A stretch of DNA of 64,000 bases from assembly GCF_009671205.1 (NCBI RefSeq), contig NZ_CP045309.1, positions 310,001 to 374,000 of the forward strand, written 5' to 3'. Each line of letters starts with the position of its first letter. Positions within the stretch are counted from its first letter, which is position 1. Origin of the DNA: Micromonospora terminaliae (GTDB lineage: Bacteria > Actinomycetota > Actinomycetes > Mycobacteriales > Micromonosporaceae). This document shows, piece by piece, positions 11,363 to 18,741 of the stretch. The position numbers and the translations under genes are program-made. The notes under the pieces were generated by a model, which was not told the origin of the DNA, ran no database searches, and saw nothing but the letters and a program-made list of their open reading frames with translations.

Positions 11363-11571
11363 TGCGCGCCCTGGCGATCGGCGGCTTCCTGACCGCGCTC
11401 CTGCTCTTCGCGGCCGTCGAGTGGGCCGCCCGGCGGGAGGGCTCGCGCGTCCCGTCCCTGGCCGACGTCTGCGCTTTCGTGATGCGCTACGAGGTCGGCC
11501 CGGTGCCGGTCGGCCGGATCGGCCTGTTCGGCTTCTGGTGGTGGCTGGGCTGGCACTTCCTGGCCCGCTGA
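11359..11571 (+). CDS. small membrane protein (DUF6186-like)
   Basis: A 70-residue protein with an N-terminal hydrophobic segment (ALAIGGFLTALLLFAAVEWA) and a second near the C terminus (IGLFGFWWWLGWHFLAR). It resembles small actinobacterial proteins annotated as DUF6186, but that is recall, not a search. It is coupled by an ATGA overlap to the preceding membrane protein. Confidence 0.7.
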   Translation: MMRALAIGGFLTALLLFAAVEWAARREGSRVPSLADVCAFVMRYEVGPVPVGRIGLFGFWWWLGWHFLAR

Positions 11572-11889
11572 CGCGCGCATTCCCGGCTGTCCGCATTCCG
11601 GGAACAGTGGGCAGCATATGGAAAGTGAACGTTAATTTGGGTGAGGGCCGGTGCTTCGGCGCCGGTCATGGGGCGGTGGTGCCACACCCGGTGCCGCCTC
11701 CCTCCAGGGTCCGACCGACCCGGGCTCACGCTGCCAGCGAGCCGCTCCGGTGATCCCGGACCGCCCTGCCGGCGCTCAGCAGGCCGACGGCCGCAGGCCG
11801 CGGCGCGACAGTGGTCGCGCCGGGCCGGCGCGTCGGTGCCCAGCAGGGCCCCCGTGCCCCGGTGGTCCGCACCCTGGAAGGGACATCCC
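11572..11889 (+). other. structured non-coding leader
   Basis: This 318-bp stretch has no convincing gene. It starts with a relatively AT-rich box (GTGAACGTTAATTTGG, 11625-11640). It then contains hairpins: 11648-11665 (7-bp stem with TTCG loop) and 11801-11822 (9-bp stem CGGCGCGAC, loop AGTG), plus further G/C-rich complementarity. It ends at a Shine-Dalgarno (GGAAGGGA) for a 32-codon ORF, so it is most likely a long structured 5' leader. I could not match it to a known riboswitch. Confidence 0.45.
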
Positions 11890-11988
11890 ATGGCGACGAA
11901 GCGCAAGCCGCAGACCGAGAACACCACCGACGAGGCGCGCGAGCAGATGCGCCGCGCACTGCAGACCTCGATGGACACCCGCCAGTGA
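11890..11988 (+). CDS. 32-residue basic small protein
   Basis: A short ORF encoding 32 residues, beginning MATKRKPQTENTTDEAREQM. It has a good Shine-Dalgarno (GGAAGGGA, 6 nt before the ATG), and its Lys/Thr/Asn-rich composition differs from random high-GC frames. No family is recognised. It follows a structured leader and precedes a 61-bp palindromic element. Confidence 0.55.
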   Translation: MATKRKPQTENTTDEAREQMRRALQTSMDTRQ

Positions 11989-12067
11989 CGGTGGCCGCCC
12001 GGCGGTGACGCCATACCAAGACGTCACCGCCCACCCACCGCCCACCCGCCCACCCCGCCCCCGCCGG

Positions 12068-12128
12068 GTTGATCATGAAGTTAGCGGCGTTCTGGATCTC
12101 CGGAACTGCCGCTAACTTCATGATCAAC
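12068..12128. repeat. 61-bp palindromic element, copy 1
   Basis: Perfect 21-bp inverted arms (GTTGATCATGAAGTTAGCGG plus C, 12068-12088, and its complement at 12108-12128) flank a 19-bp centre that can extend the stem (GTTC/GAAC). Related elements of nearly the same length occur at 25098-25158 and 54660-54719. It lies between the 32-residue ORF and the MATE gene and could act as a bidirectional terminator. Confidence 0.85.
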
Positions 12129-12203
12129 CGAGGTCGGCGTCCGGGGTAGTAAGTAGTGGGCTGGGTTGCGTGCCTTACTGGGCGCGTGCCAGGATCGGCG
12201 GCG

Positions 12204-13529
12204 ATGAGTCAGACAGTCGCGCCCGCCGCCCAGTCCGCCACGGCCCGGCGGATCGCCGCGCTCGCCCTGCCGGCGCTCGTGGTGCTCGCCGCCGAACCGC
12301 TCTACGTGCTGGTCGACACGGCCGTGGTCGGGCACCTCGGCCGGGTTCCGCTCGCCGCGCTCGCCGTCGGCGGCACCGTGCTGACGCTGACCGCCTGGCT
12401 CGGCACCGTGGTGGCGTACGGGACCACCGGGCGAGCGGCCCGCCGGTTCGGCGCGGGGGACCGGGCCGCCGCGGTGGCCGAGGGAGTCCAGGCGTCCTGG
12501 CTCGCCCTGGGCGTCGGAGTGCTCGTGGCGGTCGCCATCGGCATCGGCGGCGGGGCGTTGGCGCGTACCCTCGCGGGCGGTCCCGGCGCGGTGGCCGACG
12601 CCGCCGCGACCTGGCTGCGGATCGCGGCGCTGGGCGCGCCCGGCCTGTTGCTGGCGGCGGCCGGCAACGGCTGGCTGCGCGGCATCCAGGACACCCGCCG
12701 GCCGCTGCTCTTCGTGCTCGGCCCCAACCTGCTCTCGGCGCTGGTCTGCCCGCTGCTGGTCTACCCGGCCGGGCTCGGCCTGGCCGGCTCGGCCGTGGCG
12801 AACGCGGTGGCGCAGACCATCTCCGGTGGCCTCTTCGCGGCCGCCCTGGTCCGCGAGCGGGTCCCGCTGCACCCCCGGCCCCGGCACATCGGCCAGCAGC
12901 TGGCGCTCAGCCGCGACCTGCTCATCCGGGGCGTCGCCTTCCAGGCCAGCTTCCTGTCCGCGACCGCCGTGGCCGCCCGCTTCGGCGCCGCCGCGGTCGG
13001 CGCGCACCAGATCGCCGTCCAGCTCTGGTTCTTCACGGCCCTGGTGCTGGACGCCCTGGCGATCGCCGCGCAGTCCCTGGTCGGCGCGGCGCTCGGCGCC
13101 GGCGACGCCGCCGGCGCGCGCGCCCTCGCCCGGCGGATCGCCCTGCTCGGCGGCCTCTGCGGCGTGGCGTTCGCGGTGCTCATCGCCGCCGGCGCCGGCG
13201 TCGTGCCGTCGTTGTTCAGCTCCGATCCGCAGGTACGCGAGCAGGCCATGGTCGCCTGGCCCTGGTTCGTCGCGCTCCAGCCGATCGGCGGCGTGGTGTT
13301 CGCCCTGGACGGGGTGCTGATCGGCGCGGGCGACGTCCGCTACCTGCGCAACCTGACCATCGTGGCGGCGCTGGGCGGGTTCCTGCCGGCCATCTGGCTG
13401 GCCTACGGGCTCGATCTCGGGCTGGGCGGGATCTGGGCCGGCCTGACCCTGTTCGTGGTGCTCCGGCTGGTCGCCCTGCTGCTGCGGCTGCGCTCCGGCG
13501 GCTGGGCGGTGGTCGGCGCCGTCCGCTGA
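12204..13529 (+). CDS. MATE-family efflux transporter
   Basis: This 441-residue integral membrane protein belongs to the MATE family (DinF-like branch), which exports cationic or aromatic compounds using H+ or Na+ gradients. It has about 12 hydrophobic segments in two related halves, and the family start (RRIAALALPALVVLAAEPLYVLVDTA) is clear. ATG 12204 is chosen because upstream in-frame sequence is not hydrophobic or conserved. In many actinobacteria a MATE gene sits between the DHH phosphoesterase and truB, as here. A 23-bp tandem duplication around the stop (about 13507-13552) repeats the last codons. Confidence 0.92.
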   Translation: MSQTVAPAAQSATARRIAALALPALVVLAAEPLYVLVDTAVVGHLGRVPLAALAVGGTVLTLTAWLGTVVAYGTTGRAARRFGAGDRAAAVAEGVQASWLALGVGVLVAVAIGIGGGALARTLAGGPGAVADAAATWLRIAALGAPGLLLAAAGNGWLRGIQDTRRPLLFVLGPNLLSALVCPLLVYPAGLGLAGSAVANAVAQTISGGLFAAALVRERVPLHPRPRHIGQQLALSRDLLIRGVAFQASFLSATAVAARFGAAAVGAHQIAVQLWFFTALVLDALAIAAQSLVGAALGAGDAAGARALARRIALLGGLCGVAFAVLIAAGAGVVPSLFSSDPQVREQAMVAWPWFVALQPIGGVVFALDGVLIGAGDVRYLRNLTIVAALGGFLPAIWLAYGLDLGLGGIWAGLTLFVVLRLVALLLRLRSGGWAVVGAVR

Positions 13530-13559
13530 CGGCGGTCGGCGCGGTCCGCTGACCCGGGC

Positions 13560-14804
13560 TCAGCAGGTGTCCGGGAGGTCCAGCGTCGCGGCGGGGTCGA
13601 AGACCGCCTGCGGGTCGGGAGCGTCCGGGCCGCCGAAGCCGCGGGTGCCCAGGGCGAGCAGGCCCTTGTCGAAGGCCGCGCAGTCGACGTTGGCGGCGTA
13701 CGAGTTGGCGTCCTCGATCCACAGCCCGTTCGAGCCGCGCTCGACGTCGTCGGGGTGCGGCATGCTCCAGACCACCGTGTCGTGCACGACGACCAGCCCG
13801 TCGCCGGGCACGGTGCTGGTGGTCGGGAAGGCGTACGACCAGACGAAGTTGGTGGTGACCGCCAGGATCCGGACGCCGTCGGCGTCCTTGGTGGCCCGGT
13901 AGCTGATCCGGCCCTTGACCCTGGGCTGATCGGCGGTGAGCCGGGCGCCGGGCGCCAGCCGGGTGGCGTACGCCGCGAAGGTGTCGGACGCGAAGCTCTT
14001 GCGCATGCCGGCGCGGGCGTCGCGGGCGAACTGCCGGATCAGCGGCTCCGGGTCGTCCGTGGTCATGAACCGGCGGTCCAGCCGCGCGGTCACCAGGACG
14101 GTCCGGACCTTCGCCAGCGCGGCCGCCACCTGCTTCTCGGTGAACGGGCCGGTCCGCTTTGCCGCCGGCAGGACGATCCCCGCCGGTCCCTGCGGGAACC
14201 CGGCGGCCGGCGTGCCGTCGAAGGGGCCGGACGCCCGGGGTGGCGCAGCAGGGCTGGCCGTCGGCGCGGCGGACGTGGCCGTCGGCGCGGCGGACGTGCC
14301 GGCGGGCGTGGCCGTCGGCGCGGCGGGCGTGGCGGCCGGCGGGCCGAACGTCGGGTACACCACGGGCCGCCCGCCCGCGGACGGCATCGACACCAGGACG
14401 GCCCCGCCGACCACCCCGACGAAGGCGAGCAGCAGCAGGGCCGTCGCGCCGGTCAGCAGCGAGCCGGAGTGCCCGCGCAGCCAGCCCCGCAGCCCGTCCG
14501 CGGCGGGCGGCGGCTGGCCCGGCCAGCCCGCTGCGGTGGGCGGTCCGGTCGGCGGTCCGGACTGCGGCTGGCGCGGCCAGCCCGATGCGCTGGGCGATCC
14601 AGACGGCGGCCCGGGCGGCGGCCCGGCCGGCGGTCCGGAGGGCGGTCCGGTCGGCGGTCCGGAAGGCGGTCCGGAAGGCGGTCCGGAGGGCGGTCCGGAC
14701 GGCGGCTGGCGCGGCCACTGCGGCGCGGCCGGTGGTCCGGGCCGCTGCCCGGGCGCGGGCGCGGAGTGGCGTGGCGGTGCGGAGTCCGGCCGGTCGTCGG
14801 TCAT
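13560..14804 (-). CDS. proline-rich membrane-anchored protein, paralog A
   Basis: A 414-residue protein of unrecognised family. It has a cytoplasmic Pro/Gly/Ser-rich N terminus (about 1-110) made of SGPP/TGPP repeats. A single transmembrane segment follows (SLLTGATALLLLAFVGVVGG), then a Pro/Ala/Thr linker, then an extracytoplasmic domain of about 240 residues beginning FDGTPAAGFPQG and ending in LDLPDTC. That domain shares its architecture with the paralog at 15088-16092 and with the remnant between them. The conserved C-terminal Cys and an internal NVDCAAFDKG suggest a disulfide. The repeats at 14621-14700 are 12-bp near-identical units. Confidence 0.75.
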   Translation of the reverse strand: MTDDRPDSAPPRHSAPAPGQRPGPPAAPQWPRQPPSGPPSGPPSGPPSGPPTGPPSGPPAGPPPGPPSGSPSASGWPRQPQSGPPTGPPTAAGWPGQPPPAADGLRGWLRGHSGSLLTGATALLLLAFVGVVGGAVLVSMPSAGGRPVVYPTFGPPAATPAAPTATPAGTSAAPTATSAAPTASPAAPPRASGPFDGTPAAGFPQGPAGIVLPAAKRTGPFTEKQVAAALAKVRTVLVTARLDRRFMTTDDPEPLIRQFARDARAGMRKSFASDTFAAYATRLAPGARLTADQPRVKGRISYRATKDADGVRILAVTTNFVWSYAFPTTSTVPGDGLVVVHDTVVWSMPHPDDVERGSNGLWIEDANSYAANVDCAAFDKGLLALGTRGFGGPDAPDPQAVFDPAATLDLPDTC

Positions 14805-14884
14805 CGCGGCCCCCGGTCAGGAGTGGGCGAGATGTCAGTGAGTGTCCCACCTTGTCGGTCACCGCGGTAGCCCCCGACCGGCCC

Positions 14885-15087
14885 TCAGCAAGTGTCCGGG
14901 ACGTCGAGGGTGCGGTCGGGGTCGAAGACGGCGTCCGGGTCCGGGTCCGCCGGCCCACCGAAGCTGGGGGCGCCCACGTCGAGCAGGCCCCTGTCGTACG
15001 CCGCGCAGTCGATGTTGGAGCCGTACGAGTCGGCCTTCTCGATCCAGAGCCCGTTGGAGCCGCTCCGCACATCGCCGGGGTGGGGGG
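14885..15087 (-). pseudogene. 3' remnant of a third paralog
   Basis: Sixty-six codons here encode PHPGDVRSGSNGLWIE...LDVPDTC, homologous to the last part of both flanking paralogs. The homology begins directly at the stop codon of the 15088-16092 gene, in another frame, and no start codon or N-terminal domain precedes it. It is therefore a truncated copy left by tandem duplication and deletion. It is closer in length to copy A than to copy B. Readthrough is unlikely because the frame differs. Confidence 0.75.
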
Positions 15088-16092
15088 TCAGCAGGTGTCC
15101 GGGATGTCCAGCGAGCGGTCCGGGTCGTAGAGGGAGTCGGGGTCCGGCTCGGGAGTGGCCAGTGCTGTCCCCTCGCGCGGCGTGCCGACGTTCAGCAGCC
15201 CCTTGTCCGAGGCCGCGCAGTCGACGTTCGCGACGTACGAGCCCATGTCGTGGAGCCAGAGACCGCGTGCGCCGGACCGGACGTCGCTCGGGTGGGGCAC
15301 CTCCCAGACCAGGGTGTCGTGCACGATCACCACCCCGTCGCCGGGCACCACCCGCGGACCGTGGAAGGCGTACGCCCAGACGAAGTTCGTGGTCACCCGG
15401 AGCACCCGGACCCCCTGGTCGTCGCGGGTCGCCCGGTAGGTGACCCGGCCCTTCACCCGGGGCTCGTCCGGCAGCAGCCGGGCCCCGGGCGCGAGCCGGG
15501 TCGCGACGTTGGCGAAGCTCTCGTCCGTGAGGACCTCCCGGACGTAGTGACGCTCGTCCGGCGCGAACTGCCGCACCAGCCGCTCCCGATCCTTCGCCGA
15601 CATGAACGCGCGGTCGAGCCGGGCGGTCACCATCGCGGTGCGGATCTTCGTGAGCGCGGCCGACACCTGCTTGGCCGTGAAGCCGCCGGTCGCCTTCGCC
15701 GGGGGCAGCGTGATCCCGGCCGCCCCCGCCGGGAAGGCGGCCGCGGGCGTGCCGTCGAACGGGCCGGCGGCCGGGGGTGCCGACGCCGCGCTGGTCGCCT
15801 GGATGCCGGCGGGCGGGCTCACCGTCGGGTATGCCCGGGGCTGCGCAGCCGGGCGGCGGACGTGCCGGTATCCGGCCGCGCCCACGTACGTCAGCAGCGC
15901 GAGCACCAGCACCGCGCCGACGCCGAGGCGCAGGCCGCGGGCGTGCCGACCGAGCCAGATGCGCAGCCGGGCGGCCGGGCCGACGCGGATCTCCCGTTCC
16001 AGCTGGCGTACCCAGTCGGGGATCTCCTCCGGGCCGCTCCCGGAGGGCCGGCCGGGCCGCGGTGGCTCCGGGGTGGGGTCGTCGCTGCTCAT
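15088..16092 (-). CDS. membrane-anchored protein, paralog B
   Basis: A 334-residue protein with a short Pro-rich cytoplasmic N terminus, one transmembrane segment (LGVGAVLVLALLTYVGAAG) and an extracytoplasmic domain homologous to paralog A. Shared motifs are FDGTPAAAFPAGAAGITLP, TARLDRAFM, RVKGRVTYRAT, VTTNFVWAYAF, PGDGVVIVHDT and the final DIPDTC. ATG 16092 is preferred because the upstream in-frame ATG would add a Cys/His-rich stretch absent from copy A. Function unknown; likely a surface or envelope protein. The gene diverges from truB across 112 bp. Confidence 0.75.
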   Translation of the reverse strand: MSSDDPTPEPPRPGRPSGSGPEEIPDWVRQLEREIRVGPAARLRIWLGRHARGLRLGVGAVLVLALLTYVGAAGYRHVRRPAAQPRAYPTVSPPAGIQATSAASAPPAAGPFDGTPAAAFPAGAAGITLPPAKATGGFTAKQVSAALTKIRTAMVTARLDRAFMSAKDRERLVRQFAPDERHYVREVLTDESFANVATRLAPGARLLPDEPRVKGRVTYRATRDDQGVRVLRVTTNFVWAYAFHGPRVVPGDGVVIVHDTLVWEVPHPSDVRSGARGLWLHDMGSYVANVDCAASDKGLLNVGTPREGTALATPEPDPDSLYDPDRSLDIPDTC

Positions 16093-16133
16093 CGTTGCGT
16101 CCCGGGCAGGAGTGGGGTGAGGGGCGCATGATC

Positions 16134-16164
16134 TTGACACCCGGCTCGATCAGGGCGGTATCCC
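16134..16164 (+). promoter_or_regulatory. possible sigma-70-type promoter for truB
   Basis: A consensus -35 TTGACA (16134-16139) is followed after 19 bp by TATCCC (16159-16164), in the gap between paralog B and truB. The -10 match is weak. A CAGGCT box 8 nt before the truB GTG is an alternative. Confidence 0.35.
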
Positions 16165-16204
16165 CCGCAGGGCCGATCACCGCCGTCTGGCAGGCTTGGC
16201 GGTC

Positions 16205-17089
16205 GTGAGCGCAGACGGTCTGATCGTGGTCGACAAGCCCGGCGGCATGACGTCGCACGACGTGGTGGCCCGCATCCGGCGGCTGGCCCGGACCCGGCGG
16301 GTGGGGCACGGCGGCACGCTGGACCCGATGGCCACCGGCGTGCTGGTGATCGGCGTGGGCCGGGCCACCCGGCTGCTCACCTACGTGATCGGCGCCGGCA
16401 AGAGCTACACGGCGACGATCCGGCTCGGCCAGGCGACGGTCACCGACGACGCCGAGGGCGACGTGATCGCCAGCACCCCGGCGGGGACGGTCACCGACGA
16501 GGCGGTCCGCGCCGCGCTCGCCGCGCTCACCGGCGAGATCGACCAGGTGCCCAGCGCGGTCAGCGCCATCAAGATCAACGGTCAGCGGGCGTACAAGCGG
16601 GTGCGCGAGGGGGAGAGCGTCGAGCTGCCGGCCCGGCGGGTGACCATCTCCCGGCTGGACGTGCTGGCGATCCGCCGCGACACCCCGGACGTGGTGGACG
16701 TGGACGTCGACGTGACCTGCTCGTCCGGGACGTACATCCGGGCCATCGCCCGGGACGCGGGCCTGGCGCTCGGGGTCGGCGGCCACCTCACGGCGCTGCG
16801 CCGCACCGCGGTCGGCGGGTTCACCCTGGCCGAGGCGGCCACCCTCGACGCGCTGGAGCAGCGCGCGCCCGACGTGGTGAACCTGCCGCTGGACGCGGCC
16901 GCCGGCCGGTTCTTCCCGCGCCGGGACGCCACGCCCGAGGAGGCGAAGGTGCTCTCCCACGGCGGGCCGCTGGACCCGGCCGGCATCGCCGGGCCGTACG
17001 CGGTCTTCGGCCCGGACGGCGGGTTGATCGCTATCGTCAGCGAGCGGGACGGGCGGGCCCGCGCGGAGATCGTGCTGGCCCCCGCCTGA
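16205..17089 (+). CDS. truB: tRNA pseudouridine(55) synthase TruB
   Basis: TruB isomerises U55 in the T loop of tRNAs. The 294-residue protein has the family opening GLIVVDKPGGMTSHDVV, the catalytic aspartate in GGTLDPMATG (D40), a YKRVREGE segment and the later CSSGTYIRAIARDAG motif, with a C-terminal PUA-like tail. GTG 16205 matches the usual family start; a TTG 9 bases upstream is possible. It is followed after 29 bp by ribF, in the conserved order truB-ribF-rpsO-pnp. Confidence 0.96.
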   Translation: MSADGLIVVDKPGGMTSHDVVARIRRLARTRRVGHGGTLDPMATGVLVIGVGRATRLLTYVIGAGKSYTATIRLGQATVTDDAEGDVIASTPAGTVTDEAVRAALAALTGEIDQVPSAVSAIKINGQRAYKRVREGESVELPARRVTISRLDVLAIRRDTPDVVDVDVDVTCSSGTYIRAIARDAGLALGVGGHLTALRRTAVGGFTLAEAATLDALEQRAPDVVNLPLDAAAGRFFPRRDATPEEAKVLSHGGPLDPAGIAGPYAVFGPDGGLIAIVSERDGRARAEIVLAPA

Positions 17090-17118
17090 ACGGCGCGGGC
17101 GGACAGGGGAGGAGCGGC

Positions 17119-18045
17119 ATGCAGCGGTGGCGGGGGTACGAGGCGGCGCCCGGCGGCTGGGGGCGGTCGGTGGTCACCATCGGCGTCTTCGACGGCGTGC
17201 ACAAGGGGCACCAGGCCACCATCGGCCACGCCGTGGCGCGCGCCCGTGAGCTGGGCGTCAAGTCGGTGGTGGTGACGTTCGACCCGCACCCGGCCGAGGT
17301 GGTGCGCCCCGGCTCGCACCCGGCCGTGCTCACCGAGCCGGCCCGCAAGGCGGAGCTCATCGAGGCGCTCGGCGCCGACGTGCTCTGCGTGGTGCCGTTC
17401 ACCCCGGAGTTCTCCCGGCTGCCGGCCGAGGCGTTCGTGCACGACATCCTCGTCGAGCACCTGCACGCCGCGCTGGTGGTGGTCGGCGACAACTTCCGGT
17501 TCGGGCACCGGGCGGCCGGCGACGTGGCGCTGCTGGAGCGGCTGGGCCGCACGTTCGGCTTCGGGGTCGAGGGCGCCCCGCTGGTCGCCGAGGCGGGCAC
17601 GGTCTTCTCCTCCACGTACATCCGCTCCTGCGTCGACGCGGGCGACGTGGCCGCGGCGGCCGCCGCGCTGGGCCGGCCGCACCGGGTCGAGGGTGTGGTG
17701 GTCCGCGGTGACCAGCGCGGGCGGGAGCTGGGCTACCCGACCGCCAACCTGCTGACCCACCGGTACGCGGCGGTCCCCGCCGACGGGGTGTACGCGGCCC
17801 GGCTGGTGCGCCGGGGCGGGGAGCCCCTGGCGGCGGCGGTCTCCATCGGCACCAACCCGACCTTCTCGGGCCGGGAGCGCCGGGTGGAGGCGTACGCGCT
17901 GGACTTCACCGGCGACCTGTACGGCGAGCGGCTGGCCCTGGACTTCGTGGCGCACCTGCGCGAACAACGGACGTACGACGCGATCGAGCCCTTGGTGGCA
18001 CAGATCGCCGAGGACGTGGAGCGGACCCGCCGGGCGGTCGGCTGA
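17119..18045 (+). CDS. ribF: bifunctional riboflavin kinase/FAD synthetase
   Basis: RibF converts riboflavin to FMN and then FAD. The 308-residue protein has the FAD synthetase nucleotidyltransferase domain (VTIGVFDGVHKGHQ, VVTFDPHPAEVV, VGDNFRFGHRAAGD, STYIRSCVDAGDV). The flavokinase domain follows (GVVVRGDQRGRELGYPTANL, DGVYAARLV, IGTNPTFSG, EAYALDFTGDLYG). All motifs are intact. ATG 17119 follows GGGGAGGAGCGGC. No FMN riboswitch is evident upstream. Confidence 0.96.
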   Translation: MQRWRGYEAAPGGWGRSVVTIGVFDGVHKGHQATIGHAVARARELGVKSVVVTFDPHPAEVVRPGSHPAVLTEPARKAELIEALGADVLCVVPFTPEFSRLPAEAFVHDILVEHLHAALVVVGDNFRFGHRAAGDVALLERLGRTFGFGVEGAPLVAEAGTVFSSTYIRSCVDAGDVAAAAAALGRPHRVEGVVVRGDQRGRELGYPTANLLTHRYAAVPADGVYAARLVRRGGEPLAAAVSIGTNPTFSGRERRVEAYALDFTGDLYGERLALDFVAHLREQRTYDAIEPLVAQIAEDVERTRRAVG

Positions 18046-18107
18046 GCGCGCCGGAGCCGGCCGGCGGGCCCCGTCGCGGCCCTTCGCCGGGCGCTTCCCC
18101 ACCGGGC

Positions 18108-18251
18108 TGGTAGGCTGGCGGGGACGTCGGCTGACCGACGTGGGGCCTCGCGTGCCTGCACGACGCCGCGGGTGCGAGGAACCGGTCCGTTACCCGGTCA
18201 CTCCGACCGATCCGACGGACCTCATCGAACGTTCCACGAAACAGGGAGAAC
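18108..18251 (+). promoter_or_regulatory. rpsO leader with promoter and hairpins
   Basis: A TAGGCT -10 box (18112-18117) precedes a leader of about 130 nt with a hairpin ACGTCGG-CTGA-CCGACGT (18124-18141) and a second stem pairing CCTCGC (18146-18151) with GCGAGG. The Shine-Dalgarno is AGGGAG. S15 is known to autoregulate its own translation in several bacteria, so this leader may be the target; that is an inference from position. Confidence 0.4.
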
Positions 18252-18521
18252 ATGGCGCTCGACCAGGAAGCCAAGGCCAAGATCCGTGCGGAGTACGCGA
18301 CCGCCGAGGGCGACACCGGTTCGCCGGAGGTGCAGGTCGCGGTCCTCACCAAGCGGATCGCCGAGCTCACCGAGCACCTGAAGGTGCACAAGCACGACCA
18401 CCACAGCCGCCGCGGGCTGCTGCTGCTGGTCGGCCGTCGCCGTCGGCTGCTCAACTACGTCCAGAAGAAGGACATCAACCGCTACCGGTCGCTCATCGAG
18501 CGGCTCGGCCTGCGCCGATGA
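18252..18521 (+). CDS. rpsO: 30S ribosomal protein S15
   Basis: S15 binds the 16S rRNA central domain three-way junction. The 89-residue protein is full length, with the conserved [21 protein letters not shown] and [13 protein letters not shown] segments. ATG 18252 has AGGGAG 8 nt upstream. Its own promoter and terminator suggest a mostly monocistronic transcript, with pnp following. Confidence 0.98.
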   Translation: MALDQEAKAKIRAEYATAEGDTGSPEVQVAVLTKRIAELTEHLKVHKHDHHSRRGLLLLVGRRRRLLNYVQKKDINRYRSLIERLGLRR

Positions 18522-18525
18522 TGTG

Positions 18526-18557
18526 ACGGGGGAGTGGCCGCTCGGCCGCTCCCCCGT
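18526..18557 (+). terminator. rpsO terminator
   Basis: A 14-bp stem (left arm ACGGGGGAGTGGCC, one T-G pair, loop GCTC) starts 5 bp after the rpsO stop codon and is followed by TCC. It probably reduces readthrough into pnp or marks a processing site. Confidence 0.75.
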
Positions 18558-18741
18558 TCCGGTACCACCAGAAGAACCCGGCCGCGCGACAACCCGAGAG
18601 GGAGCCGGTCAGCACCGGTCTCCGGTAGTGGCCCCCGGAATCCCGGCATCATGCCGGCCACCCGGGCGCTTCGATCGAAGACCGGCCGCCTGAGCAGTTC
18701 CCCGTGTCGTGGGCCGACGACGCGAAGGAGCACCACAGCAC

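Noticed and set aside
11601..11633. ECF sigma promoter (GGAAC...GTT) upstream of the small ORF
   Set aside because: Spacing between the two motifs does not fit the usual 16-17 bp; only the AT-rich box is notable.
11776..12127. Minus-strand open frames over the small-ORF leader and palindrome
   Set aside because: They run through palindromic element copy 1 with no conserved motif or ribosome-binding site.
15088..15090. Stop-codon readthrough joining paralog B to the C-terminal fragment
   Set aside because: The fragment is in a different frame and duplicates a domain end already present in B; a remnant is simpler.
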